From positions 310,001 to 374,000 of the forward strand of contig CANNCW010000001.1 in the NCBI GenBank assembly GCA_947503345.1: a stretch of DNA of 64,000 bases, given 5' to 3'. The position numbers were made by a program, and so were the translations under genes. Positions 1 to 8,655 of this stretch are shown one piece after another. The notes beneath the pieces were generated by a model that did no database searches, had not been told where the DNA came from, and worked only from the letters and a program-made list of their open reading frames with translations. The DNA is from an uncultured Kangiella sp. (GTDB taxonomy: Bacteria > Pseudomonadota > Gammaproteobacteria > Enterobacterales > Kangiellaceae). Within the stretch, counting starts at the first letter, position 1. Each line of letters starts with the position of its first letter.

Positions 1-87
1 GTCCCCAAATCAATCGACAAGTCTGTCGAAAACATACCACGTAATTTTTTAAACATAGAAAGGAATAATCCTACAGCAGAAATTTAA
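1..87 (+). CDS. 3' end of an unidentified upstream gene (partial)
   Basis: Frame 1 is open from the first base to a TAA at 85-87 and reads as a hydrophilic C-terminal peptide ending NNPTAEI. The other two forward frames close quickly. This fits the tail of a gene that begins outside the window. There is too little to assign a family, and an open stretch of 28 codons can occur by chance. Confidence 0.3.
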   Translation, partial: VPKSIDKSVENIPRNFLNIERNNPTAEI

Positions 88-269
88 TGTTAATTGCTTA
101 CAAAAAAGCATCTTATGCTGGCTAAAACCGCCCCAAAAGGCTTGAATTTATTGACGAAAGCGCTTTTTATAACTTATCGCGCTACTCTAACAATAGTCCA
201 GCCTTCGAGCAAGTCAAAAACAGTGCCCAAGCCCATTATTTTCGTGCCTTTCAGAGATTATTCTTGTAG
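87..269 (+). pseudogene. possible decayed ORF, interrupted by one stop
   Basis: A reading frame begins with ATG at 87, overlapping the TAA of the preceding frame. It meets TAA at 123-125 and then stays open to TAG at 267-269, with a protein-like composition (RLEFIDESAFYNLSRYS, then AQAHYFRAFQRLF). The stretch between 88 and prmC has no intact gene. It may be a remnant of a coding sequence broken by a point stop, or chance. No family is recognised. Confidence 0.2.
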
Positions 270-349
270 AGAGTTAATCCAGCTAACTAGTAGACAAAAG
301 AATTGCCAACTAATTCCATTCATTGTGCAAATTGAGCTAGGAAACTTGG

Positions 350-1225
350 TTAAAATGAAAAAGCTGGAAGCTGAGCCAAGGTTACTCTATCTAATTGAGA
401 CAAATCTTTGACCGTTCGAATATTTTGATAACCTAATTCGCTCAAAATAGCGTTAACTTTTTCTGCTTGCTCATAACCATGCTCAAACATTAAATAGCCA
501 TTGGGTTTTAAAACATTCTTAGCTTGCTCGGCGATAGTGATGATATCGGCAAAACCATCCTCATCTGCAACTAAGGCGCTGTATGGCTCATAGGCTAAAT
601 CGTCCAAATGGGGATCTTCAGCTGCGACATAGGGTGGATTAGAGACAATCAGATCCAACTCACCATACTGCCAGTTTTTCAGCCAAGAATTTTCTACAAG
701 AGTCACATTAGTTAATCCATTTGCCTGACGGTTTTGCTGGGCAATCCTAAGTGCTTCTGCACTAAAATCCACTGCAAAAACAGTAGCTTGTGCTCTTTCT
801 ATAGCAATTGACAAAGCTATAGCGCCAGTGCCAGTACCTAGATCTGCCACTTTAAAATCAGCCTTGAGTGGAATCTTATCCAATGCCATTTCCACTAAAA
901 GTTCCGTCTCTGGTCTTGGAATTAAGGTATGTTCGGTGACTTTCAAGCTCAGTGACCAGAACTCTTGAAAACCAATAATATAAGCCAATGGTTCGCCTGA
1001 AACTCGCCTTTGCAGGAATTTTGCAAAACTAGCAAGCTCAGTCTCATTTAACTCATAATCTGACCAAGTTTTTAGCCAAGTACGATTTTTATTAAGAACT
1101 TCAGATAATAAAATCTCAGCTTCAATTTGCGCTTCTCGCTGCTCGCTTAAACCAATCGCCTCTTGTTGTAGCTTGGCAACGGCTTGTTGCAAAACCAAAT
1201 TCAACTGATTCTGTGTAAATTGCAT
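350..1225 (-). CDS. prmC: peptide chain release factor N5-glutamine methyltransferase
   Basis: PrmC (HemK) uses S-adenosylmethionine to methylate the glutamine of the GGQ motif in RF1 and RF2, which speeds peptide release on the ribosome. The 291-residue protein has an N-terminal helical substrate-binding domain (about 1-90), the SAM-binding motif DLGTGTG at 128-134 and the catalytic signature NPPY at 196-199. It lies 11 nt downstream of prfA, which encodes its substrate, so the two are almost certainly cotranscribed from hemA. Length and motifs are normal for the family. Confidence 0.96.
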   Translation of the reverse strand: MQFTQNQLNLVLQQAVAKLQQEAIGLSEQREAQIEAEILLSEVLNKNRTWLKTWSDYELNETELASFAKFLQRRVSGEPLAYIIGFQEFWSLSLKVTEHTLIPRPETELLVEMALDKIPLKADFKVADLGTGTGAIALSIAIERAQATVFAVDFSAEALRIAQQNRQANGLTNVTLVENSWLKNWQYGELDLIVSNPPYVAAEDPHLDDLAYEPYSALVADEDGFADIITIAEQAKNVLKPNGYLMFEHGYEQAEKVNAILSELGYQNIRTVKDLSQLDRVTLAQLPAFSF

Positions 1226-1236
1226 GGAAGCGCTTG

Positions 1237-2331
1237 TTAGTGACTTGAATCAGCCAAAGCAGCTAATTGATCGGCCTGATTTTCAGCAACCAACGGCTCA
1301 ACAATCTGATCAATATCCCCTTCCATAATTTCATCTAGCTTATATAACGTTAGATTAATTCTATGGTCAGTCATACGGCCTTGCGGATAGTTGTAGGTAC
1401 GAATTCGATCGGAACGATCGCCCGTTCCGACAAGATTACGGCGCATTTCAGTTTGCTCAGCTTGTGCTTTGGCATCTTCTGCCGCTTGGATTCTTGCCTG
1501 TAACATGGCCATCGCTTTGGCTTTATTCTTATGCTGCGAGCGCTCATCCTGACATTCAACCACAACACCTGTTGGTAAGTGAGTTAAACGAATTGCCGAG
1601 TCAGTTTTATTAACGTGCTGACCACCTGCGCCCGAGGCTCGAAAAGTATCCACTCTTAAATCGGAAGGGTTAATTTCAATTGCATCTACCGCATCAGCTT
1701 CTGGCATAATAGCAACAGTACAAGCAGAAGTATGGATACGACCTTGTGACTCAGTTTCAGGAACACGCTGAACACGATGAGCTCCCGATTCAAACTTTAA
1801 TCGCGAATAGACCATATCGCCACTGATTCGCATAATGATTTCTTTATAACCGCCTTGATCGCTACGGTTTTCATTCATCACTTCAACTTGCCAACGCTTT
1901 TTTTCCGCGTATTTCGAATACATACGAAAAAGATCGCCCACAAAAATTGCCGCTTCATCACCACCAGTTCCAGCGCGAATTTCTAAGAAAGTATTTTTGT
2001 CATCATTTGGATCTTTTGGCAGCAATAGTTTTTGTAATTTTACTTCTAAATCTTCGATTAAAGCTTTATATTCTTTCAGTTCTTCTTGCGCCATTTCACG
2101 CATATCAGGATCATCATCACCCAACATTTCTTCAGCCGTTGCCAAACCATCAATCGCTTCTTGATACTTCTGAAAACCCGCCACAACATCTTCTAGAGTT
2201 GCGTATTCCTTGGATAAATCCCTGAACTTGTTTTGATCGCCAATTACTTGTGGGTCGCCTAATAAAGCGCTCAGCTCTTCATGGCGATCAACCAAACCTT
2301 GTAATTTTTCAATAACGGATTCTTGCAACAT
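1237..2331 (-). CDS. prfA: peptide chain release factor 1
   Basis: RF1 recognises UAA and UAG in the ribosomal A site and triggers hydrolysis of peptidyl-tRNA. The 364-residue protein has the tripeptide anticodon of RF1 as PET at 191-193 (PxT class, not the SPF of RF2) and the universally conserved GGQ at 236-238, whose Gln is the target of the neighbouring PrmC. It is the middle gene of a hemA-prfA-prmC operon, the usual gammaproteobacterial order. Start ATG 2331 gives the standard N-terminus. Confidence 0.97.
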   Translation of the reverse strand: MLQESVIEKLQGLVDRHEELSALLGDPQVIGDQNKFRDLSKEYATLEDVVAGFQKYQEAIDGLATAEEMLGDDDPDMREMAQEELKEYKALIEDLEVKLQKLLLPKDPNDDKNTFLEIRAGTGGDEAAIFVGDLFRMYSKYAEKKRWQVEVMNENRSDQGGYKEIIMRISGDMVYSRLKFESGAHRVQRVPETESQGRIHTSACTVAIMPEADAVDAIEINPSDLRVDTFRASGAGGQHVNKTDSAIRLTHLPTGVVVECQDERSQHKNKAKAMAMLQARIQAAEDAKAQAEQTEMRRNLVGTGDRSDRIRTYNYPQGRMTDHRINLTLYKLDEIMEGDIDQIVEPLVAENQADQLAALADSSH

Positions 2332-2361
2332 GAGTAATGGGTTTCCTATAACTAATTTATT

Positions 2362-3678
2362 TTATGTCTCTTCATCAAGATTAAAAATTTGGCGTAATTG
2401 ACTGTCTTTATCGAACTCGCTTTTAAAAGTATCATTTAATTTTTCATTGGATTCTTGTCGTAACCACACCAAAGGTTGATGCATAAATTTCTTTAATAAG
2501 CGATGCGCAAGTTCATCTAAAGCTTGCTCCGATGCAATATCATTCTGCAACTGCCCCTTGGCCCTTTGCAACTCTTGATTAACAATTTGACTGTATTTTT
2601 TCTGTAAATCGCGCACCGTATTGTGTTTTTTCTGACCTTGGAGCCATTGCCAATAAGACTCGACAAAAGGTGCGATAATGGCCTCAGCCTCAGCTGCAGC
2701 CTCTTGGCGTGCCTGCATATTGTCTTGGATCACACCTTCTAAGTCATCCACTGTATAAAGATAAATATCATCTAAATCCGCTACCGAAGCTTCAATATCC
2801 CTAGGCACAGCTAAATCGACCATAAAGATACTTTTGCGACCACGTTTTTTTAAAGCCTCTTCCACCATACCTTTACCGATAATCGGCAACATACTGCCAG
2901 TAGAAGAAATCACTATGTCCGCTTCTGGGAAATAGTGTGGAATGGCCTCAAGTCCAATCGCTTTGCCAGTAAATTCTTGCGCAAGATTTTGCGCATTGGC
3001 CAAAGTGCGGTTAGCCATAATCATATTGCCCACTTGTTGCTGTTGCAAATGACGCGCCGCAAGTTCAATGGTTTCGCCTGCGCCAACAAACAAAACCGTC
3101 ACTTGGGAAAAGTCGGCAAAAATATGTTTAGCAAGATTGACCGCGGCAAAGGCAACAGAAACGGGATTGGCGCCAATTTCCGTGTCATGGCGAACTTTTT
3201 TTGCCGCAGAAAAGGCTTTTTGGAATAAACGCTCTAAATCTGCGCCAAGGGTTCCTGCACGCTTAGCTTTTTGATAAACCGCTTTTAATTGGCCTAAAAT
3301 CTGTGGCTCGCCCAAGACCATCGAGTCTAAGCCACTGGCCACTCTCATCAAGTGTGAAACAGCAGCGAGATCCGCATGAAGATATAAATAATCGTCTAAA
3401 TCACTTTCCAACTGGTTGTATTGCTTTAGCCAATTTTTGGTTTCTGAAACAACTTGCTCCACATCACAGCCAGAAGCCTTCAAATAGAACTCAACCCGAT
3501 TACAAGTAGATAATATAGCTACTTCAGCTTGCGATTTTATACTTTGTGCCAATTCTTGATTTAGCCATAGCTGCAGATCAGCCATTGCCTGAGCCAATTC
3601 ATGCTCAGCAAAGGCCGCTTTTTCGCGAACTGCGACAGGTGCAGTTTTATGGTTAATTCCAAGTGATATCAATGACAT
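2362..3678 (-). CDS. hemA: glutamyl-tRNA reductase
   Basis: HemA reduces glutamyl-tRNA(Glu) to glutamate-1-semialdehyde with NADPH, the first committed step of C5-pathway tetrapyrrole synthesis. The 438-residue protein has the N-terminal catalytic motif STCNRVEFY with nucleophilic Cys59, a Rossmann NADPH domain (VLFVGAGET near 195) and a C-terminal helical dimerisation domain. It is the first gene of the leftward operon and diverges from the TPR lipoprotein gene across a 191-bp gap that carries candidate promoters in both directions. Confidence 0.97.
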   Translation of the reverse strand: MSLISLGINHKTAPVAVREKAAFAEHELAQAMADLQLWLNQELAQSIKSQAEVAILSTCNRVEFYLKASGCDVEQVVSETKNWLKQYNQLESDLDDYLYLHADLAAVSHLMRVASGLDSMVLGEPQILGQLKAVYQKAKRAGTLGADLERLFQKAFSAAKKVRHDTEIGANPVSVAFAAVNLAKHIFADFSQVTVLFVGAGETIELAARHLQQQQVGNMIMANRTLANAQNLAQEFTGKAIGLEAIPHYFPEADIVISSTGSMLPIIGKGMVEEALKKRGRKSIFMVDLAVPRDIEASVADLDDIYLYTVDDLEGVIQDNMQARQEAAAEAEAIIAPFVESYWQWLQGQKKHNTVRDLQKKYSQIVNQELQRAKGQLQNDIASEQALDELAHRLLKKFMHQPLVWLRQESNEKLNDTFKSEFDKDSQLRQIFNLDEET

Positions 3679-3727
3679 AAAAAGCTTATTTATCTAAAGA
3701 TGTGCCACGGAGCTAAAATTGACGCGA

Positions 3728-3736
3728 ATTATAACA
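3728..3736 (-). promoter_or_regulatory. candidate extended -10 promoter for hemA-prfA-prmC
   Basis: Read on the minus strand, this is TG-T-TATAAT, a perfect -10 hexamer with the extended TGn element, 50 bp upstream of the hemA start. The matching -35 region is poor, which is common for extended -10 promoters. Inferred from sequence only. Confidence 0.45.
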
Positions 3737-3789
3737 TTGGCATCAACTATCTGCGAGGCTAATAGCTATTCTCTTTAAAACCGATAGAA

Positions 3790-3816
3790 TTGACTAAAAT
3801 TATCAGTAGTTAATAA
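3790..3816 (+). promoter_or_regulatory. weak candidate promoter for the TPR lipoprotein-lolB-ispE operon
   Basis: TTGACT (3790-3795) is followed after 15 bp by TAATAA (3811-3816), 54 bp upstream of the ATG at 3870. The spacing is shorter than the optimal 17 bp, so this is only a plausible sigma-70 promoter. Confidence 0.3.
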
Positions 3817-3869
3817 AAATTCACTGTTCTTAAAGCGCAAAACTGATAACCTACCCCCATAGTTGTTGA

Positions 3870-5927
3870 ATGGGCATTTATTTGAAACAAGGATCTTTAT
3901 TTTCAGCATGGGCATGCGCTTTACTGATTGGCGCGGTTAGCATCAGTGGTTGTGCAACTAAACCGACCTTATTACCAACTGAAAATACTCAACAGCAAGC
4001 CAATACAAGCACTTCGACCAATATTAGCCACCTCACTAGTGAGCAACGAAGTCAGCTTTTTTATTCTATTTTGCTTGGCAAACTTGCTGAGAAAAAACAG
4101 TTACTCGATATCGCTCAAAGTAACTATCAAGATGCATTGTTTAAAACCAATAGCCCTAAATTAGCTGGAATGAGCACTAAAATCGCTTTATATCAAAAAG
4201 ATTACGAGGCAGCCCAGCAAGCACTTTCTATTTGGCAAGATAAAGAACCAGATTCAAGTTCGCCTAAACAAATTGCTTTGCTTATAGCTTTGCACCAAAA
4301 CAAAATGGACAAAGCTTTTCTGCAATTACAAAACATTTATCCTGCTAGCACTTCTGACAAAACAACAACAGCATTGAAAACCTCTGAGGTTGAGCAAGGT
4401 TTCCAAGAGTTGTTGCGACTAGCCTATTGGAAGAGCCCTGATATATCCGATCTAGAAGAGCAACTATTAGGAATAGCGGATTTATTAAATAAATATAACC
4501 TTCAATACCCATCATCCCACTATGCGGATATTACGCAAACTACTGAAGCTTTTTTACATTTAAAAAGTCGGAGCCCTTTATCTAAACTTGCAAGAGTTCA
4601 TCAATTATTAGACGACGTCATTGCTAGGAATCCTGGTTTTACAGGTGCTATCGAAACTAAAACAAAAGCACTAGCACTAATTTCGCAAGATAAAAGTGCT
4701 GAATTTTTACAACAAATCTTATCCAATCAAGCTTTGAGCAAACCGCAAATATCAAAGCTAGCAAACTTAGCTTACCGCCAAAAGGACTTTCCATCTTCGA
4801 TTGTAGGTTTTAAAAGGATTTTAGATGCTGAGCCTGATAATCTTGAAGCACAGTTTTTATTAGCTGGCAGTTATTACGCCAAAAAAGACTACGAAAAAGC
4901 AGGCGAAACTTTTCACCAATTGGCACTTGAGGATTACCGAAAAGAAACCAGCGCATTTTATTGTGGAGATTCAGCGGAACGTGTTGAAGATAACGTTAAG
5001 AGTCTAATTTGTTTTGACATGGTACCTGTTAGCCAATACTTTTTAGAAGCCCGTCAGCGCATGGCCACCATTTATGCCAATCAAGAAATGTATAAAGTTG
5101 GAGCAGAAAGTTTGCAAAGAGCACAGGCTTTGGTTGATTTTAATCAGCGCCAAATGTTGCTTAAATATGAGGTAAACTACCTATTAGAGTACGAGCAATA
5201 CACACTCGCGAAAAAACGACTAGAGTCGGCTATTGCCTTAGAACCACATAACGGCACCATTTATTATTTGCAGCTCTTATTAGCTGATAAAACTTCGGAT
5301 CAACCTCAGTTTTTAAAACAGGTTAAAGAGCTACAAGAACGTGCCCCTGATTTAGACCTAAGAAAAGAAGTTACTTTTAGCGCTATTAATTTGCTCACTC
5401 AAAAACAAGCTCACGAAACGGTTATCAACATCTTAGATCATGAAGTGCAACGAACTCCGAATGATGTAGACTTACTTTACACTCGCGCTTTAGCCAATGA
5501 GCCTTTAAAGCGCTATGCCAATTTAGAACGCGATTTACGCCACCTTTTAACGCTCGATCCACAACACCTAGATGCACAAAATGCATTAGGTTATACCTTG
5601 GCAGATTTGAATAAAAACCTGGATGAAGCGAAACGTTTAATTGAATCAGCTTATAAAGCCAATCCTGATAATGATGCGATTTTAGACTCCATGGGCTGGA
5701 TTCAATACCGTTTAGGTAACTTACCAGAGGCTTTAAAGTACATTCAAATGTCTTATGACAAGTCGCAAATGCCAGAAATCGCAGCTCACTTGGGTGAAGT
5801 ATTGTGGCAAATGGGTCAAAAACAACAAGCCAAAGCTATTTGGTCAGAAGCCTTGCAAAAAGAACCTAATAACACTTATATTCTCGATACTTTAGCTCGC
5901 TTCCCTGAAGCTGGATTATTGCCATAA
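3870..5927 (+). CDS. TPR-repeat outer-membrane lipoprotein
   Basis: This 685-residue protein begins with a lipoprotein signal peptide ending SISGC (lipidated Cys28, no Asp at +2), so it is probably anchored in the outer membrane facing the periplasm. Most of the rest is helical tetratricopeptide repeats, clearest at about 290-360 and 540-670 (for example AEPDNLEAQFLLAGSYY and LDPQHLDAQNALGYTLADL). Genes of this type commonly sit between hemA and lolB in gammaproteobacteria. TPRs suggest a scaffold for protein complexes in envelope assembly; the precise role is unknown. It is followed by lolB after 41 nt and is probably cotranscribed with it. Confidence 0.8.
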   Translation: MGIYLKQGSLFSAWACALLIGAVSISGCATKPTLLPTENTQQQANTSTSTNISHLTSEQRSQLFYSILLGKLAEKKQLLDIAQSNYQDALFKTNSPKLAGMSTKIALYQKDYEAAQQALSIWQDKEPDSSSPKQIALLIALHQNKMDKAFLQLQNIYPASTSDKTTTALKTSEVEQGFQELLRLAYWKSPDISDLEEQLLGIADLLNKYNLQYPSSHYADITQTTEAFLHLKSRSPLSKLARVHQLLDDVIARNPGFTGAIETKTKALALISQDKSAEFLQQILSNQALSKPQISKLANLAYRQKDFPSSIVGFKRILDAEPDNLEAQFLLAGSYYAKKDYEKAGETFHQLALEDYRKETSAFYCGDSAERVEDNVKSLICFDMVPVSQYFLEARQRMATIYANQEMYKVGAESLQRAQALVDFNQRQMLLKYEVNYLLEYEQYTLAKKRLESAIALEPHNGTIYYLQLLLADKTSDQPQFLKQVKELQERAPDLDLRKEVTFSAINLLTQKQAHETVINILDHEVQRTPNDVDLLYTRALANEPLKRYANLERDLRHLLTLDPQHLDAQNALGYTLADLNKNLDEAKRLIESAYKANPDNDAILDSMGWIQYRLGNLPEALKYIQMSYDKSQMPEIAAHLGEVLWQMGQKQQAKAIWSEALQKEPNNTYILDTLARFPEAGLLP

Positions 5928-5968
5928 TAACGTTTCCATGAAAATCATTGCCATACTTAATATTCAGC

Positions 5969-6598
5969 ATGAAAAATAAATATTTCTTTTTAGTTCTTTT
6001 CGTTTTTGTACTTTCTGCTTGTGATAGTCAAAGAGCTCCACAAGCAACTACTGAGTGGGACGACCCTTTGTGGCAAGCCCATTACAAGGCCTTAAAGCCA
6101 ATCCAAAAGTTTTCGCTCAAAGGTCGAATAGGTATTAGCAATTCCCAAGATAGCTTTTCCAGTAATTTCCGTTGGCAACAAAATGCTTTTCAAGATTTTC
6201 AATTTAGAATGTATGGTGTTTTGGGCAATACTTATGTATTGATGAACTCTAAACCTAATTGGTCAACTTTAGAAACTGGTGACGATCGATTTTTAGAGGG
6301 GCCAGATGCTTCAATTCTTATAGCAAAAACCATGAGCTGGACCATTCCTCTAAATTATTTATCCGATTGGATAAAAGGGGTCCCTACTGGCGTTGGCCAA
6401 GATCAAATTGCCATTAATCAAGATGGCACCTTGCAAACATTAAACTACCAAGGGCCTTCTACTAGTTTTGAACACACTTATACTGTGAGTTACGAGAAAT
6501 ACAAAGTTTTTTCAGGCAGACCTATGCCGACAAAAATCCGCATTACCAATACGCTAGGCGACAAAATCATTCTTTCCATCCGCTCTTGGGAATTATAA
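5969..6598 (+). CDS. lolB: outer membrane lipoprotein receptor LolB
   Basis: LolB receives lipoproteins from periplasmic LolA and inserts them into the outer membrane. ATG 5969 is preferred over an upstream TTG at 5948 because it puts a clean signal peptide directly before the lipobox LSAC (Cys18). The mature part has the expected beta-rich LolB pattern: FSLKGRIGIS, then NFRWQQ, the PLNYLSDWIKG segment and a C-terminal KIRITN strand. Length (209 aa) and position immediately upstream of ispE match the conserved lolB-ispE pair; the two genes are 3 nt apart. Confidence 0.88.
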   Translation: MKNKYFFLVLFVFVLSACDSQRAPQATTEWDDPLWQAHYKALKPIQKFSLKGRIGISNSQDSFSSNFRWQQNAFQDFQFRMYGVLGNTYVLMNSKPNWSTLETGDDRFLEGPDASILIAKTMSWTIPLNYLSDWIKGVPTGVGQDQIAINQDGTLQTLNYQGPSTSFEHTYTVSYEKYKVFSGRPMPTKIRITNTLGDKIILSIRSWEL

Positions 6599-6601
6599 AT
6601 A

Positions 6602-7495
6602 ATGGACTACGGATTCCAGTATCAAGCAGGATTTACCCAAGCTGATGGCTTTAGTTATTGGCCTGCGCCAGTCAAGCTGAACTTAGAATTGCGAATTTTA
6701 GGTCAACGCAATGATGGTTACCATAATCTACAAACCTTGTTTCAATTACTTAATATTGGTGATGAGCTTTGGCTAAAGCCAAATAAGGATGGTTTATTAG
6801 AGCTAGAGTCCGATTATTCAGAAGTTCCCAAAGAGCAAAACTTAGTTATCAAAGCCGCTCGCGCCTTGCTAGAACAAACCGAAAATATACAGCTTGGCGC
6901 TACCATTAAACTGAACAAGCGTATGCCATCAGGCGCAGGTTTAGGCGGTGGCAGTTCAGATGCGGCGACTACGCTAGTGGCGCTGAATCACTTGTGGGGC
7001 TTGCAATTATCCCATCAACAGCTTTGCCAAATAGGTGCAAAACTCGGTGCTGACGTGCCTGTTTTTGTAAATGGCCATTCCGCATGGGCAGAAGGGATCG
7101 GCGAAGTTTTAACCAATACGCAAATTCCTGCAAAGCACTATTTAATCGTCTATCCGCAGTGCGCTATTAACACGGGCAAAATTTTTTCACATCCAGCGTT
7201 GACAAGAGACGATAAACCCATTAAATTACGCGCCTCTCGCCCAGAGGTGGAATTGAAAAGCCTTGGTTACAATGCCTTTCAACCACTAGTCGCGGAGCTT
7301 TATCCAGAAGTGAAAGAAGCTTTAGAGTTTTTGAATCAATATGGACAAGCAATGCTCACAGGAACAGGAAGTAGCGTCTTCTTAACCTTTGACAATGAGC
7401 GAGAAGCCAGTAAAATATCGGCACTGTGCAAACAGCGTTGGTTAACTCTTGAAGCTAAAGGTATTAACACCTCGCCGCTGACAGAGAATGCTTAA
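6602..7495 (+). CDS. ispE: 4-diphosphocytidyl-2-C-methyl-D-erythritol kinase
   Basis: IspE phosphorylates CDP-ME in the MEP pathway for isoprenoid precursors. It is a GHMP kinase: N-terminal PAPVKLNLEL strand with the conserved Lys, GQRNDGYH, and the ATP-binding loop GAGLGGGSSD at 111-120; C-terminal glycine-rich motif LTGTGSSVF. The 297-residue protein has about 15 extra residues before the usual WP(S/A)PxKLN start, so a later start is possible, but ATG 6602 is the closest to lolB. It sits upstream of tRNA-Gln and prs, the common gammaproteobacterial arrangement. Confidence 0.95.
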   Translation: MDYGFQYQAGFTQADGFSYWPAPVKLNLELRILGQRNDGYHNLQTLFQLLNIGDELWLKPNKDGLLELESDYSEVPKEQNLVIKAARALLEQTENIQLGATIKLNKRMPSGAGLGGGSSDAATTLVALNHLWGLQLSHQQLCQIGAKLGADVPVFVNGHSAWAEGIGEVLTNTQIPAKHYLIVYPQCAINTGKIFSHPALTRDDKPIKLRASRPEVELKSLGYNAFQPLVAELYPEVKEALEFLNQYGQAMLTGTGSSVFLTFDNEREASKISALCKQRWLTLEAKGINTSPLTENA

Positions 7496-7500
7496 AAAAT

Positions 7501-7575
7501 AGGGGTATCGCCAAGCGGTAAGGCAGCGGCTTTTGATGCCGCCATTCGTAGGTTCAAATCCTGCTACCCCTGCCA
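7501..7575 (+). tRNA. tRNA-Gln (anticodon TTG)
   Basis: A 75-nt cloverleaf. The acceptor stem AGGGGTA (7501-7507) pairs with TACCCCT (7565-7571), discriminator G, and CCA is encoded at 7573-7575. The anticodon stem GCGGC/GCCGC encloses the loop TTTTGAT with anticodon TTG at 7533-7535, and the T arm contains GGTTCAAATC. Location between ispE and prs is conserved in gammaproteobacteria. Confidence 0.97.
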
Positions 7576-7657
7576 TTTTCTTCTTTTACACCAGCCCAAC
7601 GTTTGTTCATAAACTTTTTTCAATCAAAGATTGTTTTGTATTTTGGGGCCTTTATTC

Positions 7658-8605
7658 ATGTCTGACTTGATGCTGTTTAGTGGTAATGCCACACCAGATC
7701 TCGCCGCTCGTATTTCAAATTACCTTAATGTGCCATTAGGCAATATAACCACAAATCGTTTCAGTGACGGCGAATGTAGCGTCGAAGTGATGGAAAACGT
7801 GCGTGGTAAAGACGTATTCATTATCCAGTCCACTTGTGCGCCAACCAATGACAATCTAATGGAATTGATCATTATGGCTGACGCCTTAAAACGTGCATCA
7901 GCTAAACGTATTACTGCGGTAGTTCCTTATTATGGTTATGCACGCCAAGATCGCCGTGTACGCTCAGCCCGTGTACCGATTTCAGCAAAAGTAGTTGCAG
8001 ACATGATCGGTGGAGTTGGTTTTGACCGCGTTTTGACCGTAGATTTACACGCAGATCAAATCCAGGGTTTCTTCAATATCCCAGTAGATAACGTTTACGC
8101 TACGCCAGTATTACTTGACCACATCATGCAAGATGCCAGCGAAAATCTAATGGTAGTATCACCAGACGTTGGCGGTGTAGTTCGTGCTCGCGCCATTGCA
8201 AAACGCCTTAACGATGCAGATTTAGCCATTATCGATAAACGTCGTCCACGCGCTAACGAAGTCAGTGTTATGAACATCATTGGTGATGTTGATGGCCGCG
8301 ACTGTGTGATTGTTGATGATATGGTGGATACTGCTGGTACTCTTTGCCAAGCCGCGCAAGCGCTTAAAGATCATGGTGCAAAAAGTGTTTCAGCTTACGC
8401 TACTCACCCTGTTTTATCAGGCAAAGCGATTAATAACATCAATGGTTCAGGCTTAGATCGTTTAGTTATCACGAACACGATCCCGTTGTCAGAAGCTGCA
8501 CAAAATTGCGATAGAATCCAAACATTAGACTTAGCACCACTATTAGGTGAATCAATCCGCCGTGTAAATACTGAAGAGTCTATTTCAACGATGTTCCTAG
8601 ACTAA
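7658..8605 (+). CDS. prs: ribose-phosphate pyrophosphokinase (PRPP synthetase)
   Basis: Prs transfers pyrophosphate from ATP to ribose 5-phosphate to make PRPP for purine, pyrimidine, NAD, His and Trp synthesis. ATG 7658 gives a 315-residue protein starting [12 protein letters not shown], matching the family; nine upstream codons open in frame are not used in homologues. Visible motifs are the flexible loop [20 protein letters not shown] and the PRPP loop [13 protein letters not shown] strong terminator directly follows. Confidence 0.97.
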   Translation: MSDLMLFSGNATPDLAARISNYLNVPLGNITTNRFSDGECSVEVMENVRGKDVFIIQSTCAPTNDNLMELIIMADALKRASAKRITAVVPYYGYARQDRRVRSARVPISAKVVADMIGGVGFDRVLTVDLHADQIQGFFNIPVDNVYATPVLLDHIMQDASENLMVVSPDVGGVVRARAIAKRLNDADLAIIDKRRPRANEVSVMNIIGDVDGRDCVIVDDMVDTAGTLCQAAQALKDHGAKSVSAYATHPVLSGKAINNINGSGLDRLVITNTIPLSEAAQNCDRIQTLDLAPLLGESIRRVNTEESISTMFLD

Positions 8606-8607
8606 AA

Positions 8608-8652
8608 GATAAAAGCCATCTCGCTAATTAACGAGATGGCTTTTATCTTTTT
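8608..8652 (+). terminator. bidirectional intrinsic terminator between prs and the S41 peptidase gene
   Basis: A perfect 16-bp stem (8608-8623 with 8632-8647) closes an 8-nt loop and is followed by a T run to 8652. The stem carries A and T runs on both flanks, so it can also end transcription from the convergent minus-strand gene. Confidence 0.9.
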
Positions 8653-8655
8653 AAA

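Noticed and set aside
94..411. A 105-codon plus-strand frame at the left end, overlapping prmC
   Set aside because: It starts with TTG, has no ribosome site, overlaps the conserved end of prmC on the other strand and has no family-like motif.
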